This document shows, piece by piece, positions 27,101 to 40,345 of a stretch of 64,000 nucleotides of DNA. Each line of letters begins with the position of its first letter. The first letter of the stretch is position 1. This DNA comes from Rostratula benghalensis. Lineage: Eukaryota > Chordata > Aves > Charadriiformes > Rostratulidae. Both the position numbers and the translations under genes were made by a program. The DNA lies in the NCBI GenBank assembly GCA_013399305.1, contig VXAI01000087.1, positions 1,861,102 to 1,925,101 on the forward strand. The letters are read 5' to 3'. The notes beneath the pieces are model-generated. The model had not been told where the DNA came from, did not search any database, and saw nothing but the letters and a program-made list of their open reading frames with translations.

Positions 27101-30100
27101 TTTATCAGTAAGATTAGTATTTTTTTATTCTTTGTCCCAATAATGCTTATGTGTGTGATATGTGGAGCTATGGCTATTTCCAGTAATAGAAACATACTTG
27201 TGGGTATAAACAAACTTGTTGACATGTAAGTCCTCTCTTACAGTTGATACTGCTCAGTGGTTTTAAGCAACCCACTTGTACCTATGTGGCAGACATATGT
27301 GCCCTAAATCCATTTTAGGCACCTATACATGCTGGTCAGAATTAATTTTACCCAAGTTGACTATTTAAATTGACTATTTAGTTGTGTAAGCCTCAACTGA
27401 TATCCCTAGGAATCCTTTTTTTGGCCAATGAACTGACACACGCAGAGGACAATTACTCTTGGTCTAGGAGACAGACCGGACAATCTGCTCTCTGGAGGTG
27501 CTTTATTGACTGAAAAGACTGGCTGAGGTTATGACGATGAACTGACAGAAATCAAAAGCTAAGAACTACCTGTAGGAACTTAAGCCTCCTTGAAGTCAGT
27601 GGGATTTGGATGCTGACGGTGCAATCTCAATCCAAATCAAAACTGAACTCCGAAAGACAAAAAGTCTGTTGGCGTTACTGAGCCCAGGTTTTGAGTCTAA
27701 GACCCCAGTGCTATGCCTGTAGCTCAGACAAAGGTGCAGGTACAGATCATATAGGTGTAACTTTCTCACTTTACCAGCAGCAGTGTGTTGTCAGCAGCTT
27801 GGAACTTCCTGTGGGCTGAAAAAACCTCCCGCAAAGGGTGGGTAGATACTAGATGTCAGCCTGCTTGGAGCTCCGTCCTGCTTCAGCAAGGCCAGCTAAC
27901 TCAAGGGAGCAGGCAGCAACCCCCTTACAGCCTGCCTTTCCCATGCACTTCTAAGAACAACAAATGTCCTGGGAAGACAAGAGGTAGCGTGTCCCTACTC
28001 TTCTGTATGATTTTTGTGGCATGTAAGTATCAGTTTAAGCAAAGTGCTGCAGAACCACGATGGAAGAGAAGAACCGTCTGTTTTTTTCCAAGGTTTAGCT
28101 TTGAAATATGCAAATCTATGTGCATCGATTGACACCCAGGGTGTCCAAGACCTCAAAGGCTGTAGTATCCCTTCTGGTAGAGGGTCACAGAGAAGAGATC
28201 TTTAATGCAGTTTTAACATCGCCTGAAGTCCAGACGTATCTTTGATTTTCCACCATCCTGAATTTGATGTGGGCACTGCACTAATTGCTCTGATCCTCTG
28301 TGAAAGGTAACACTCACGTATCCATGTCAATGTTTCTGGATCATTAGCTGACATTGACACTTCTAGCCTTAGGATATTACTAAAATTAGAGACCTTTAAC
28401 ACTAGTTCAGTTCTTTTTTTCTCTTGAGGACACTGGGATATTTACTTAGTAAGTCCCTGCTGGGAGGTTCCTGTGATTTTTGGCCCGTTCCTTTCTCCAG
28501 TGGTAGCTCTGTCTGCAGTCTGTGATTGGCATATGCCTTTCTGCCTCTCTTATTTTGCATCTTAATAATTACACATTTACATGGGGCTGTTTCGAGCTGC
28601 TTTGCTATTCAATGGGATTCTGGGAGTCCTCAGTTCCCTGAAGACCTAAAACTACACTTTTGCTTTATAGACACCTCTAATCCCAGTCTTTTTACCATTA
28701 ATGGGATGTTCAGATGTGGAGAAACTATTCTAAGATGTATTTTGGGCTGTCCTTCCTGCTCATCACTTCTCAGGTGACATTGCCATAGGAATAGGTGGAA
28801 GCTGCTGTGCATATTGTGACTGTGGCATGCATTTGTGTCCCAAAGCACAAGGTTAATGAGGGCTATCCCTCTTTAGAGAGTCCCATTCAAAGATGAGGAT
28901 GCTCCAGCTGGTGGATAGGAGAAGTAAGTGATAAACTTCACCTCATATTGCATAAAGGTAATGGCCTATACAGTAACCAGTACATTCAATGGTTATCATA
29001 AGGGATAAATTATGGAAATCTCATCAGATATTTAAAAAAAAATAAAAATGAGAAACTGCCTTGATGACAGTTTCACCTGTAACTACTTTCTCATGTAAAT
29101 TAATTTTAAGGTATTTTTCCACAGGAAAAAAAAAATAGTTTTCAGTTTTAACTTAAATAATGTTTCTGGCTTTACTTGATTGAGTTTTAAAAATACTAAA
29201 AAAGGGTTTGTTTGGGTTTTTGGAGATTTTGGTTTTGTTATCATTTGACTTTTTTTTTTTTTAACGCAGAAACATTGAAAGTTCATTTGTTTGGACTACT
29301 AACCCTAAAAAAATCAAAGTATAAGTCTGGAGAAAAGAAATACAGAAGAAAATATCACTTACAGATCTTCCCTTCACTTCTATTACTTGAATCTGGAACT
29401 AGGCAGTTATTGAATCTAGAGGTCCTCTGTCATCATGACGACAGAGAAACCTTTTCCAACATTTACATTTGACCAAGAGGTTGCAACATTTTCTTTCTGT
29501 TCTAGATGAACCACACATGAGTTTGTGACTGTATGGGTAGGTTACTGTAGAGTGCTTTTCCTTATGGCAAGTTATTATAACAATTTGCAGTAGCAATTTA
29601 CCATAATGCTATTGTAGCATAACAGGGACAGTGGAGAGTTGTGTAACTCTCACTGTATAGAACTGCTTGACCACCAAGCATCAAGAAGGTCTGATGGAAT
29701 TATTATCAAGAGGTTATTTCCAAAATACCTGTTAAGGGAATTGTGACTAAGGATGTGTAGACACTGAAATACCTGGTACCTGTCAGCGTTGCTAAAAATA
29801 TTCTTGTTATTGTCAAGTTGCACAATGGTTTAATTCCCCATGAAAGTCTGGGTGACATGATTTCTGCCCAGGTGAATAATGTGACAAATACTACCAGGGC
29901 TAGTAATAAATGAATTTGCCTTTCGGACAGTAATCTTTCATGCTAGCTCACATACCAGTGCTTAAGGCAAACTATTTAAAACACACTTCACCTAGTGTGA
30001 ATCTGGCGACATAGAAGTGAAAAAAAAATGGATCAAAGCATTACTTTTTGACACGTCTCTTTCACTCATCTAGAAGCCATTTAACAGGCACGTCATCAGG

Positions 30101-30182
30101 AAGCAGAGCAATTGTATGTAATAGTTCAGTTTTCTAAATAGTAATTAATAATTAACAATAATTAATCCAAACAAAGATAAAA

Positions 30183-30222
30183 TAGTATATGTGTATATAT
30201 AGTATATGTATATGTATTATTT
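30183..30222. repeat. TA/TG-rich low-complexity patch
   Basis: Alternating TATATG/TATATA sequence, including two near-identical GTATATGT units. It is simple low-complexity DNA. Confidence 0.7.
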
Positions 30223-33200
30223 CCAGAGAGATTTTTGTGACTTTTATATATAAGCGTGTGTGCTTTCCTGTGTCTGTATGTTTGCCTGGCATGCCTTTAT
30301 AGTTGAATGTTGTTACATTTGGTATATTAGTTTAATATAAATTAATTTGCATATATGCTTTAATAACTCCTGAAACTGGTTATTTTTTGTAATTCACTGA
30401 ACTTTACAGACAAGTCAAAGCTAGGTTTTTTTATAGTAATACTATTGTGTAGGTTTAAAATCTACCTGCGGTTCAGAGGTAGCAGAAGTCACCTCCAGTG
30501 GAGTCCCCAGCCAGATTCTGTCAGCTAAAATTCTGGTCTGAAGTATTTAGAATTAAGAGAATGCTCTGGAATAACATGATGGGGCTTTTATTTACTTCAT
30601 TTTATTTGTTAAGTCATTGTGTCAATCACTGGTAAATGGAATAGCTTACTATCAAGAGGCTGTAGAGTAACCTATTGTGTGTGAGAAACATTGGTGGTCT
30701 CAATTTAGTTTGAAAAGGAGAATGGACTGAGCAACATTTGCACCAACAGAAAAAGAAATTTGGAAGCATGCAGTGATTGTTTTTTCTGTAATACTTAAGT
30801 ACTTAAAGGTATAATGAAAACTTGATGAGAATTCCAAAGCCTAAAGCAAATTTGAAAATCCCATTGGGTTATGAAATTACAGTATCTGCTATACTGATTT
30901 GTGTAAGTCAGATGAATTATGAATTGCACTGAACATTTTTGCAATCAGGGCATTTATTTTGATGTATTATCTTGACTCTATCTCATTCCCAATGAAGGGA
31001 AAACCTCAGAAATTATCACTACACAGAGTATTTTGTTGGCACTAATAAAAGAAATTAAGAAAGAGATGGGAAAAAAAATCCGCAGTTTCTTATTCCAAAT
31101 AATTTCCCATCATTTCTTTAAGAGTCTTCATACTCTTCTTTTGCTGGCCTGATGCTTTTTTTAATTTCCATTCTCTCTTTTATCTTCGCTTTTCATTTTG
31201 TTTATGTCTCTCCTGCGTGTTCATGAAGCCGGATCTTCCACATACTCTTGTTTTCTCAAGTACCTGTTTTGTTTACAAAGCTCTTACTCTTCCCCACTCC
31301 ATTCCTGAAATAAACTCAATTACTCCCTGCTGGATGATGCCACTACTGGGCATGAGAAGGAGAAAATCAGCTATAAAATATATGCTCACCTTATTATGAT
31401 GTATATAGCCGATGTTATGAGTATGAGGATTCATCCTTTCCCAAAGGAGAGGAAGAGACCAAGAAAGAAATTTCATTTTCCTAATAAGCAATCATTAAGA
31501 AATAATTTTAAGACTTAAATTTCCCAATGGCTGGTTGTGTGGAAAAAAATCCAAGCAAGAAATTGTCTTTCACACAGAATACCAAGTAATTCTGTATGAC
31601 AATGTGAATCAAGCACTTGGGGTGTTAGGAGAGTGCAAGTTAAAGCTCACTCAGTGATTATGCTGTCTGTCTTGATCAAAAAGTTCTCGAGATTCTTAAA
31701 GAAATTTACTAATTTTTTTTTTTTTTCACTTCCCTCTGACTGTTTACAGAAGGCAGGTACCTAGTTTCTGATATATCTCATTGTCTGAAATCGACAAAGT
31801 GAATGTTCCCTTCTCCTTCCTTTACTCTTCACCTGATTTTGCTGTGATCACTGTAAAAAATTAATTAATTAGAATCACAGTCTTTGGATAATCGCACATG
31901 GCATTTCATATTCAAAGCAGTTGTGTTGTGAATTTTATCATATATTATTAAGCACTTGTATTTTAGGTGTACATTGCACAGGACAGAATGTACAGAACTG
32001 CATTTCAGGAGATACTTTCCCTTTAGGAAGATGCATATCTACTGCAGTAAACAGAAAATATGTGTACTTTCCCATACGCTTATCCAGCTCATATATTATA
32101 TTAATGTTAGAGTTACTGATTGCTCATTTGGTTCCTTTACCTTGCTTTATTTTAAAAGAAAGAAATTGCTAAGGTGACAGGCTTAAGGTACTGCAGGACT
32201 GCAAAATGATATCTGTAGGACATGGTCCACTACTTTGAAACTATCTTGAGTTAGACTATTGCCTATCAGTAGAGAACCAAATAACACACTGACTCAGTGA
32301 GAAATGCAATGTGTACTCTCAGATCTTGCTTTGCAGGAAATGATACAAATGATTATAAAGCAGATTTTCTCAAGTCCTAGCAGAATCTCAGAAACTCTTA
32401 TTACAGGGAATTTTATCTTCAGAGGAATGCATCCGGCTCTGCTGCATTATGTTTCTCAGTTCCTATGATTGCTTTTATGCAACTGTTAAATAAGAAATAG
32501 CAAAATAGCATGCAGCCATATTTATAATGAATAACACTGGCAAAGCAGTCATGAGCAGCTCTGTTTTATAAAAGTTCTTTCTGATGTATTTATAATTTTT
32601 TTTCCTATTTTTGCCCGTTGAACTGTCTGTAACCAACAGAGTGGAAAATAACTCTCTGAAAGCTTAGATTCAGAAAAAGAATCTGTAAGGCTTTTATAAA
32701 GTATAAGAACTTGCAATCAACATTACTTTAAAAAAATGTTCTAGACTCCTGGAAGATGATGAAATCCCCAGATTTGTTTGCCAGATACTAAACTTTCTGA
32801 GAGAATATCTTTTTCATTTAGAAGCTTGGCCTGCTCTCTGTCTATGTAGCATACCAAAATTATGCAAACATATCACTGTTCCTTCTGTAGAATGGAATCT
32901 GTTTCTTTAGTCAAGCCAGTGTGCTTGCAGCAGCAATCTTCCTTCATACATTTCCTGCATGAAAAATGGTTTGTTCTGATCTGTTGTTCTTCAATTTCCA
33001 TTTATATCTGTCATTCTCTAATCTATGTAAGAAAATTCTCTGGTAGAATTCTTTGTGGTATTTAAAGATTTTATACTTGTCAGTTTTAATCTTTTCCATC
33101 TCTTCTATTCCATGGAAGGAGGAGGTAGGTAATTTTTTTTATTCTCATTTCTTTCCTTCTAATCAGAGGATTTGTAAACTTGCAGGCTCACAGTGTTCAA

Positions 33201-33717
33201 ACTGAAGCTTTTCTTGGTAAAGGTTACAACTAATTTCACTCACAGACGCCTGTCTTGGCTGTCAATAACTTTGACATAGAACTTTGGCTGGTAAGGAAAA
33301 TGACTTTGTTTGCTTATAAAGCAAAGAACAGTATTTCTCAAAGTTTTTAAGAAACAAATGCCAAACATTTCTGAAACTAGTTCATTAAATTGTATAGAAA
33401 AGAATTTTGATACTGTCTGCCTCCAAAAATACCTTTTTGTCCATAATGTGCGAGTTGCAGACCAAAACCCTTTACTGTTAATTGTAAGCAGCAGTTTTAT
33501 CTAGTTGTCCGGGATGGAAATTTCTGAGAAGCAATTTATCCCAACAATTTTAACCCAGTCAGATGAATCTCCTCCTGGAATCACCCTTGTCCTTTCTGTG
33601 GACTAGTGAGGAAAAAAGGCTAACCCAGTCACCTAGCTTTTCAGTTGTGTAAACTAAGTGCAAATCACTCCTACTCCATATGTTTCATGGTGAGAGAGGG
33701 AAGAAGAAAGAATCACT

Positions 33718-33750
33718 GGTCTCTTTAAAAATTTGGTCTCTTTAAGAATT
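33718..33750 (+). repeat. Imperfect 17-bp tandem repeat, 2 copies
   Basis: GGTCTCTTTAAAAATTT is followed directly by GGTCTCTTTAAGAATTC, two mismatches in 17 bp. Confidence 0.75.
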
Positions 33751-34555
33751 CTGCTGAAGATGTCATTGTACCTACGATCCATGATCATCACTGTTTTTTT
33801 TTCCATGAGCAAGAAATTAAATGAGAAAGTTTATTCAATATGAATAAAGTAATTGTACAAAGGACACTGTGTACTAATAAAAGGAGGTGTTATTCTACAT
33901 GCACAAATATTTTTCCATTATCCAAGACACTGATAACAAAAAAGAGATTTGCAGGTAAGTAAAAATGTCATTTACGCCCACATTAAATCTCCCTCATACT
34001 TCCACAGAAATGTAAAGGCTCTTAGTGCAAATGAGAAGTAGGCTCCACAGAGCTTTTCAACTAATGATTATGAAGCGACTCCTACTGCATTGCTCCTACT
34101 CCCATTAACAGTGAGAACTCAGAAGGAAATGTGGGAGCTCAACAGTTTTGTAAATCTGTTGCTGAGTAAGTGGGCACCTAAAAACTGAGGCGAGCGTTTA
34201 GATATCAATGATGATACAGCATTAGCAGCCCTCATCTCTACCTACTGCCACTCCTGAGTACCAGATTGCCCAACTATTGAAAAAAATGCATTGGAAAAAT
34301 CCTTCCTAATAAATCAGATATACTGAAAGCATAGTAGCCTCTGCAATTTGTCTTGAAACCTTCAAATCCTCAAAAGGTTATATTTTACACATGGGATTTG
34401 AAGCACTATCATCCAGAGTATTTTCTTACATGCCAAGTTGCCTAAAGATTGTGTTGCATTAAGTGTTTGATCCGGAGCTTTCCATGCCAGGATGTTTGGA
34501 GTTTGAAAGACAAAAGGAGCAAAGAAAGATAAAATATGGAGGGTTATATAAGAGA

Positions 34556-34949
34556 TGAGGGAGCTGGGCTTGTTCAGCCTGGAGAAGAAAAGTCTCTGGG
34601 GAGACCTTATAGCAGCCTTCCAGTATCTGCAGGGAGCCTACAGGAGAGCTGAAGAGGGGCTCAATGTCAGGGAGTGTAGTGACAGGACAAGGGGTAACGG
34701 CTTTAAATTAGAAAAGGGGAGGTTTAGATTAGACACCGGAAAGAAATTCTTTCCTGTGAAGGTGGTGAGGCACTGGAACAGGTTGCCCAGGGAAATTGTG
34801 GATGCTCCATCCCTGGAAGTGTTTAAGGCCAGACTGGATGGGGCTTTGAGCAACCTGGTCTGGTGGGAGGTGTCCCTGCCCATTTTAGGGGGTTGGAATT
34901 CCATGATTTTGAAGGTCTCTCCCAACTCTAACCATTCTATGATTCTATA
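34556..34949 (+). mobile_element. CR1 LINE, 5'-truncated, ORF2 C-terminus still open
   Basis: This CR1 copy is truncated within ORF2 and runs to a typical 3' end (CCATTCTATGATTCTATAA). One frame is open from 34555 to 34950 and shows the CR1 ORF2 C-terminal blocks R-E-L-G-L-F-S-L-E, G-D-L-I-A-A-F-Q-Y-L, C-S-D-R-T-R-G-N-G-F-K-L, F-R-L-D, R-H-W-N-R-L-P-R-E-I-V-D-A-P-S-L-E-V-F-K and G-A-L-S-N-L-V. It has no frameshift over about 290 bp of coding sequence, so it is among the less decayed copies here. The ORF2 stop expected right after N-L-V (TAG in the usual GGTCTAGTGG) reads TGG, so the frame runs on through the 3' tail. It has no autonomous function at this length. Confidence 0.95.
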
Positions 34950-37072
34950 AAGGCTACATAAGGGAAGAGGATGAAACAGAGGTAAAGGCATGAGACAAAG
35001 CTCAAATGCTAACCAAGTAGAGTACAAACTGAACATCTTGCTAGGTGGCACTCTGCTGGGAGCACATAGCATGATTACTCATTATATTTTATGAGGGTTT
35101 GGTTCTCTTGTGTATTTAATTTAAAGTATCTGAACTGGATTTTTGAGCTCTTGGCTATTAGGACAGATGAGAGATGGCCCCAATATTCTGCAGAGTTCTT
35201 CTCAAAACCAGACTTGAACTACCCCTCTGCAGATATGTGATAGTGTAAACAGGCTTCGTGGAATTGGTTTTGACAGTGCATTAAACATATTGCACATTCA
35301 ATAAACATAATGCATAATGACATAAAGTCTGGTATATACAATAACAAGTTCAAGCCAGTGATTAACTGCTCAGACACTTTATTTCTTTAAATCCATTAAC
35401 AGATGATGAATTGCATGGCAAAATATGGCCCACATAAATATGACTGCCACAAATAAACTAAATATAATCAATGCTATTCCAAGGGCTAACAGATTCACTT
35501 AACTTGGCTGGGCTTTAAAAAGGAGCTGTGATTAGTTGGGGTTTTTTTTTTCAGTAAAATTGAAACACTGAGTTATTTTATGATTCCTACTCCAATTAGA
35601 TGAGGTTTGTTCTGTTCAAATTTCACTGGGATTCTTTTGGAATTATATATGACATCCAAATTAATACTGGAAGAGTTCATCACATTTAATGTCATTACAA
35701 CAAATGCTAAAGGGATTAATAAGGATTTCCTACTTGTTGCGAAATGTAGAAGCCCTAGGGGCTTTGCCATTGAAGAACACTGGGGTGGCCTCATCTTGTC
35801 AGATCTTTTGGATTAGAGACATTAAATAAAAACATCTGTAAACTGCTACAAGATTTATATTCCTCCTTTCAGTTATAAATGACATTGCTAACTCTACTGC
35901 ACTTCTGGGGCCCATTTAATTTAGCAGTTGCTTCAGAAAGCACTTCATAAAAAACATTTATTGAATTAATTGTGATATTTCTAATGCACTATGCATTTAT
36001 AAGCTCGTCACCACCTGTAAACTCTTCTCCCAGTTGCCTTGTAGAGTGAAAACCAGAACATTTTATGTATCATTAAAATGAAAATTTCAGTAGTCCTAAT
36101 GCTCTGGTCTCGTCATGTAGCACTCTGCAGACATGTCAAGAGTGAAGTTTGCTTGCATTTGATTTGTGCCTTCCTTCCAGTGGCCTCTTATGAATGGGGA
36201 CCAAATACCCAAGAACCAAATCTCTCACACTTAATATTGCCTGGTTTTGACATTGCAGCTATTTGAGATAAAGGCTACTGAATTATAAAAGTCATTGAAA
36301 GAAGCTATATGTGGCTAAGCTTTGTAAGAAGTTGCAGCCCTTATTTCAGCAAGGTTCAAAGCAACATCCTCATGGTATAAGCAACTGTTTAGGAAGTACC
36401 TAAACCAGAGAGAAAAAAAATGTCCTTAGAGTTTGAACAGCTTTCTGAGAGAAAATCTGTAATTTCTTTTTGAAGAGAACAATATAGTCATTCATGTAGA
36501 TACATCAGGAAGAGGAAACATGAAGTGACACATTTAAATTCCTGTGTGTGTCCGTCTCCTCTCTACAGCTGTGAATGCAACATGTCTCCAAAGGATCCTT
36601 TTAGCAGGTAATTCCTGAGTCTTTCCAGTGTTCATGCAGAAATGAGTACCAGGTGTCTCAATCTCAGCCTGAGTCTCTTCCTAGCTGCCTTTTGTTTGCT
36701 ATCTAATCTAGTTTGTTGTTTAAACTCCCTTTGATACATGAACAGGTAAGGATCTGCAGAGGACAGAAAGTGTTCTAGATTTTAAAGATCAGTGGAATAA
36801 ATGACTCTTTGAACACTGTTCTCTTTTGTCACTGGTGACAGAGGGAATCCAGAGGACTTTCTTAGGCTACAGACTTAAGAGTTTCTTTCAGCATCCTAAA
36901 GATATGTAACTACTGACAACTGAAACGCCCTAGGATAAGAGACACGCACAACTGGAGATCAGGCAGGCTCTTCTAGGACCTTTAGTTGCCCATACCTTTG
37001 CAACTGAATCTCATCCTTAAATTTTAGGTCCCTACATCACAATGGCATAAATCCTACCTTATAGTAATATAA

Positions 37073-37108
37073 ATTATATATTAAAAACATATTATATATT
37101 AAAAATAT
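37073..37108 (+). repeat. 18-bp tandem repeat, 2 copies
   Basis: ATTATATATTAAAAACAT is followed by the same unit with one change (C to T). It is AT-rich simple sequence. Confidence 0.85.
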
Positions 37109-38700
37109 ATATCACTATGAATATAATTTTTAACAGTTCTCTTATTACAAGCCTTTGTTTATGTCCTGCTTCAGGCACTGGTACAAAGAAAGAACTAATT
37201 CTTCTCAAGGATATTTCCCAAGTCCTGCTTTTATTCATGAGTAACCTTTCTAAGAACTTATTCCATTAAAAAAGTTGGCATTCAATATATTGAATTCAAT
37301 GTAAAGATCTTATGGGAAATGTTTTTAAAGCCCCATAGGAAAACATGAACACCCAACCATGTGAAAACAATGTGGGCCAAGATATGGTCTTTTGAACTGT
37401 TCTGCAATACCAGGAAAAAGGACTTGGTTAATATTCCTGATTTAAGCTTTCCTGTACTTCACTTCTGCAGTTGTGTTGGTCTAGGCCTGTCCACTCCAAG
37501 ATCTACCTCAAGTTTTATGTATCTAAGTTAAAGCTGTAGCAAAATACACTGGCATCACTTTTACCCTACAGGAACAGCGGCTTCTTGTAGTATCCTATCG
37601 ATCCTAATGTGATATTACGGTTTGTATAGCAACTCCACATGGGAGAGATGTAAATGGTAAATCTAGTGGCCTGAACTGTTCATTCTTCCTGGGAAACTGC
37701 ACTTGAGATGACACAATAAATCCCTTCACAGCCTCGGGAGCCAAGAAGTGAGAGTTATGACATATGAAGAACAAATATGGCCTTTACAGCGTTGTAAACG
37801 CACCATAAATTATATGGCTTTTAGTATGAGGTTGTATAAGGCCATAAACAGTATTTTATTCTACAGGTGTGAACGATGCCTGACATTTTGTTACCTCACC
37901 ATTTGTGTGTAAATAAAATAACTTGCAAGTAAAATTGGATTTTAAGCACTGCTGTACAGCACAGAAGCTTTTGCAAAGGGTTCAACTTCAAGATAAAGGA
38001 ACATAGAACAAAGCAACCCATCTTATTCATGAACTGATCAGTACAAGGACTGACACAGTGTATGAGTTAGAGTAAGAGCTGGAAATATGCATCAGATCAC
38101 ACATTAGGGTAAAATAAGCAGCAAAATTTATGGAAGGAAGGAAGATAAACTGGCTTTGAAACACAGTAGAAGAGTTATTCTGGGGAACTGGTGGAAAGAT
38201 TTTGGAACTAACCCACAGCAGCACAGGGTACAAGATCAATTCAGTTTTCAGGGGATAATGGGAAGTACTAGTTGATTTAGTATCCTCTGTAGAGGAAATA
38301 TAATGTTAAGAGCTGGTAGGTACTTCATCCATCAATAGACTGGATTCTCTGGACTTGAACAGTAGGCAATACCTCTGCCTGTGGATACTGTGTAAGGAGG
38401 GAATAGCATGAGCAGACATGCAGTGGCACAGGAGGTTATAAAGTAAGTGTGCTTCATATGCCACAAAAGATTATTCAACCCTGGTTGGGGGAACTTGCAA
38501 TAAATAATGGTTTGCTTTAATGTTTGGATTGAGCATGTTGACACATTACTACACTTATTTACTGTTATATGAGTGTTAACCCATAGCCAACAAACACAAA
38601 TGCCACATTAAATATTTGTGTAGAGCCTTTTTCCCAGAATTGCAAATGCATTACTGCAACTATGATGCATGCAAAAACAATATTTTCATTCAGAATTTCT

Positions 38701-38705
<5 letters not shown>

Positions 38706-38733
<28 letters not shown>
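38706..38733 (-). repeat. Poly(T) run, 28 nt (poly(A) on the minus strand)
   Basis: Uninterrupted run of 28 T, the longest homopolymer in the window. On the minus strand it is an A-run that begins right at the stop codon of an 88-codon open frame (38732-38998, minus) whose product I do not recognise. It could be a retrocopy tail or plain slippage. Confidence 0.95.
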
Positions 38734-38738
<5 letters not shown>

Positions 38739-40126
38739 TCTGAATTACCTTCACTGTTCAAATGTATGAACTCAGCTTTTTGGAGGGGAAAACCTGCTTG
38801 GGACCATGGGGGGATCAGTTGGATGTTGCCACTGGCAGCAACAGTAGTGTGCACAACAGTATAGAAGTGTGTTACTGGCCCAATACTGATTAGGACAGCA
38901 CCCATAACAATGGGTGCACAGGCAGGGCCTGGAGACAAGCCCACATTCATGAACTGAAATATTAGAGAAGGTACCTTGCAGGGTAGGTATGAAAACAATA
39001 CAACTATTTTGTGATTGTTAAAGAAAAGTTTGTTGATATGAAGAAGCAGGAAAAGAAACTACATGGGCTGCAAATGTGAGTTCCTAAATAAGCGAACTAT
39101 TTAGTTTTAGTGGATGAGTGTTTTTCCAGCAAAAACGTAGTCTCTGAAAGATAACTTAATAGTGACTTGATATTTTTCCTCTCCTGAAAAGGGTGCTGGG
39201 TGTTTCTCTAAAGATTTATTGGGTGACTCAGTCCCAAAACAAAGAAGCACCACACCAACAGCACAAAAGTTAATTCTATTTAGTGTTCAGCGACTATGAG
39301 TAGTGTATACACACACATCAGTGGAGCAAGTTTTGTTCATGGAGATAGGTCATAAAACACTTATTGAGCCATTAATACTTGCTCCAAGTTCAAATTAGTT
39401 CAAGAAGATGGATATTGCACTAGGGGATTTTAGTGTCCTAAACCACCACTGAGAACACAAGCAAATGAGAAGGAAGAATAGCAGAAGAGAAGATGGTGAA
39501 TGGCCATAACACTCAGGTCAGGGAGAGGAACAGGAAAGAACTGAAGCAGAAAATTAAATGGTCTGATTCTGACTTTGAATAATAGCAATGGGTCATCTCG
39601 AATCTTACTGTACTGGAAATGCACACAGATTAACAACCACCAGCTGGGATCAATTTTGTTAAGGTGCAAGGTATTTTCTCTGTCCTGTCTTTTTGTACTC
39701 TCCCTTTCCTCATATAAATAAATATCCATAGGCTAGTAGGCAAGTTCTAACCACTTAAAAGATGATTCCCTAGTAAATTTTCCTTTTAAATAATTTGGAA
39801 AATTTGGGTATTTCCTTCTCCTTTCATTAACTCCTGAAAAGTTGGTCCTCCTGTGAGTCCTTCACTTATCAGAATCTAATTATTATTGCCTTCCATTCAG
39901 GTTTGGCTGCCTGGGTCTAGCTATCAGAGGTGGCCTCATGGGAAATCAGACTTGCTGAGATATTTGTTAGTACCGCCAGTTACCTCTCTAGTGGGAGGCA
40001 CTTTTTTCTGCTTTCATTAACTCTTTTTCTCTTTTCCTGCTGACCACTCTTTCAAACCCACAATCATTGTATTCCCACAGTGAGCTGAGACAGCAAAACA
40101 CCCAAGCCATGGATTTTAAATTGTAA

Positions 40127-40345
40127 AAATTATAGCTGGAAGAGATCAATTAGGTTATCCTACTAGCATTGCAGGATTATATCCCACACTATAGTTTCCT
40201 ACTGTTTTATTCAGCCTAATTTTAAAAGCCTCAAGGGACAGGGCTTCTGCACTTCCTCTAGAAAATGTTTCAACAGTTTAATATAGCTTACTGTCAATAG
40301 GATGATTTATTGTTTTCTTTTCCATCTACATATTCCTCTGCATAA
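40127..40345 (-). mobile_element. Ancient CR1/L3-like LINE 3' region
   Basis: On the plus strand the order of blocks is that of an old CR1-type 3' end in reverse: AATTATAGCTGGAAGAGATC (the 'TAGAGCTGGAAGGGACC' end), GGTTATCCTACTAGCATTGC, GATTATATCCC, AAAAGCCTC, ACTTCCTCTAG, TTTCAACAGTTTAA and CATATTCCTCTGCATAA. Spacing follows the known elements and divergence is high, pointing to insertion before modern birds diversified. It is non-coding. Confidence 0.7.

Larger units (their letters stand above)
20151..34555. other. Unique AT-rich DNA, no gene recognised
   Basis: No gene or clear repeat is recognised in this long stretch. Open frames up to 115 codons (27785-28132, plus; 23686-24009, minus) lack known motifs and I treat them as chance. 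Short items seen: a homeodomain-type inverted repeat at 24105-24121, a run of TAATTA-like sites at about 30127-30170, a TA-rich patch at 30183-30222, and a 17-bp imperfect tandem repeat at 33718-33750. Confidence 0.5.
34950..40126. other. Unique DNA, no gene recognised
   Basis: No gene is recognised. The 35.3-36.05 kb part is rich in ATTA/TAAT cores and could hold conserved noncoding DNA. A two-copy 18-bp repeat lies at 37073-37108 and a 28-nt T-run at 38706-38733. Confidence 0.5.

Noticed and set aside
27785..28132. 115-codon plus-strand open frame with Cys residues
   Set aside because: No known motif, no splice-site context, and overlaps another frame; most likely chance.
34638..35072. 144-codon minus-strand open frame
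   Set aside because: It is antisense to the CR1 ORF2 at 34556-34949 and extends into flanking DNA; a shadow of the retroposon.
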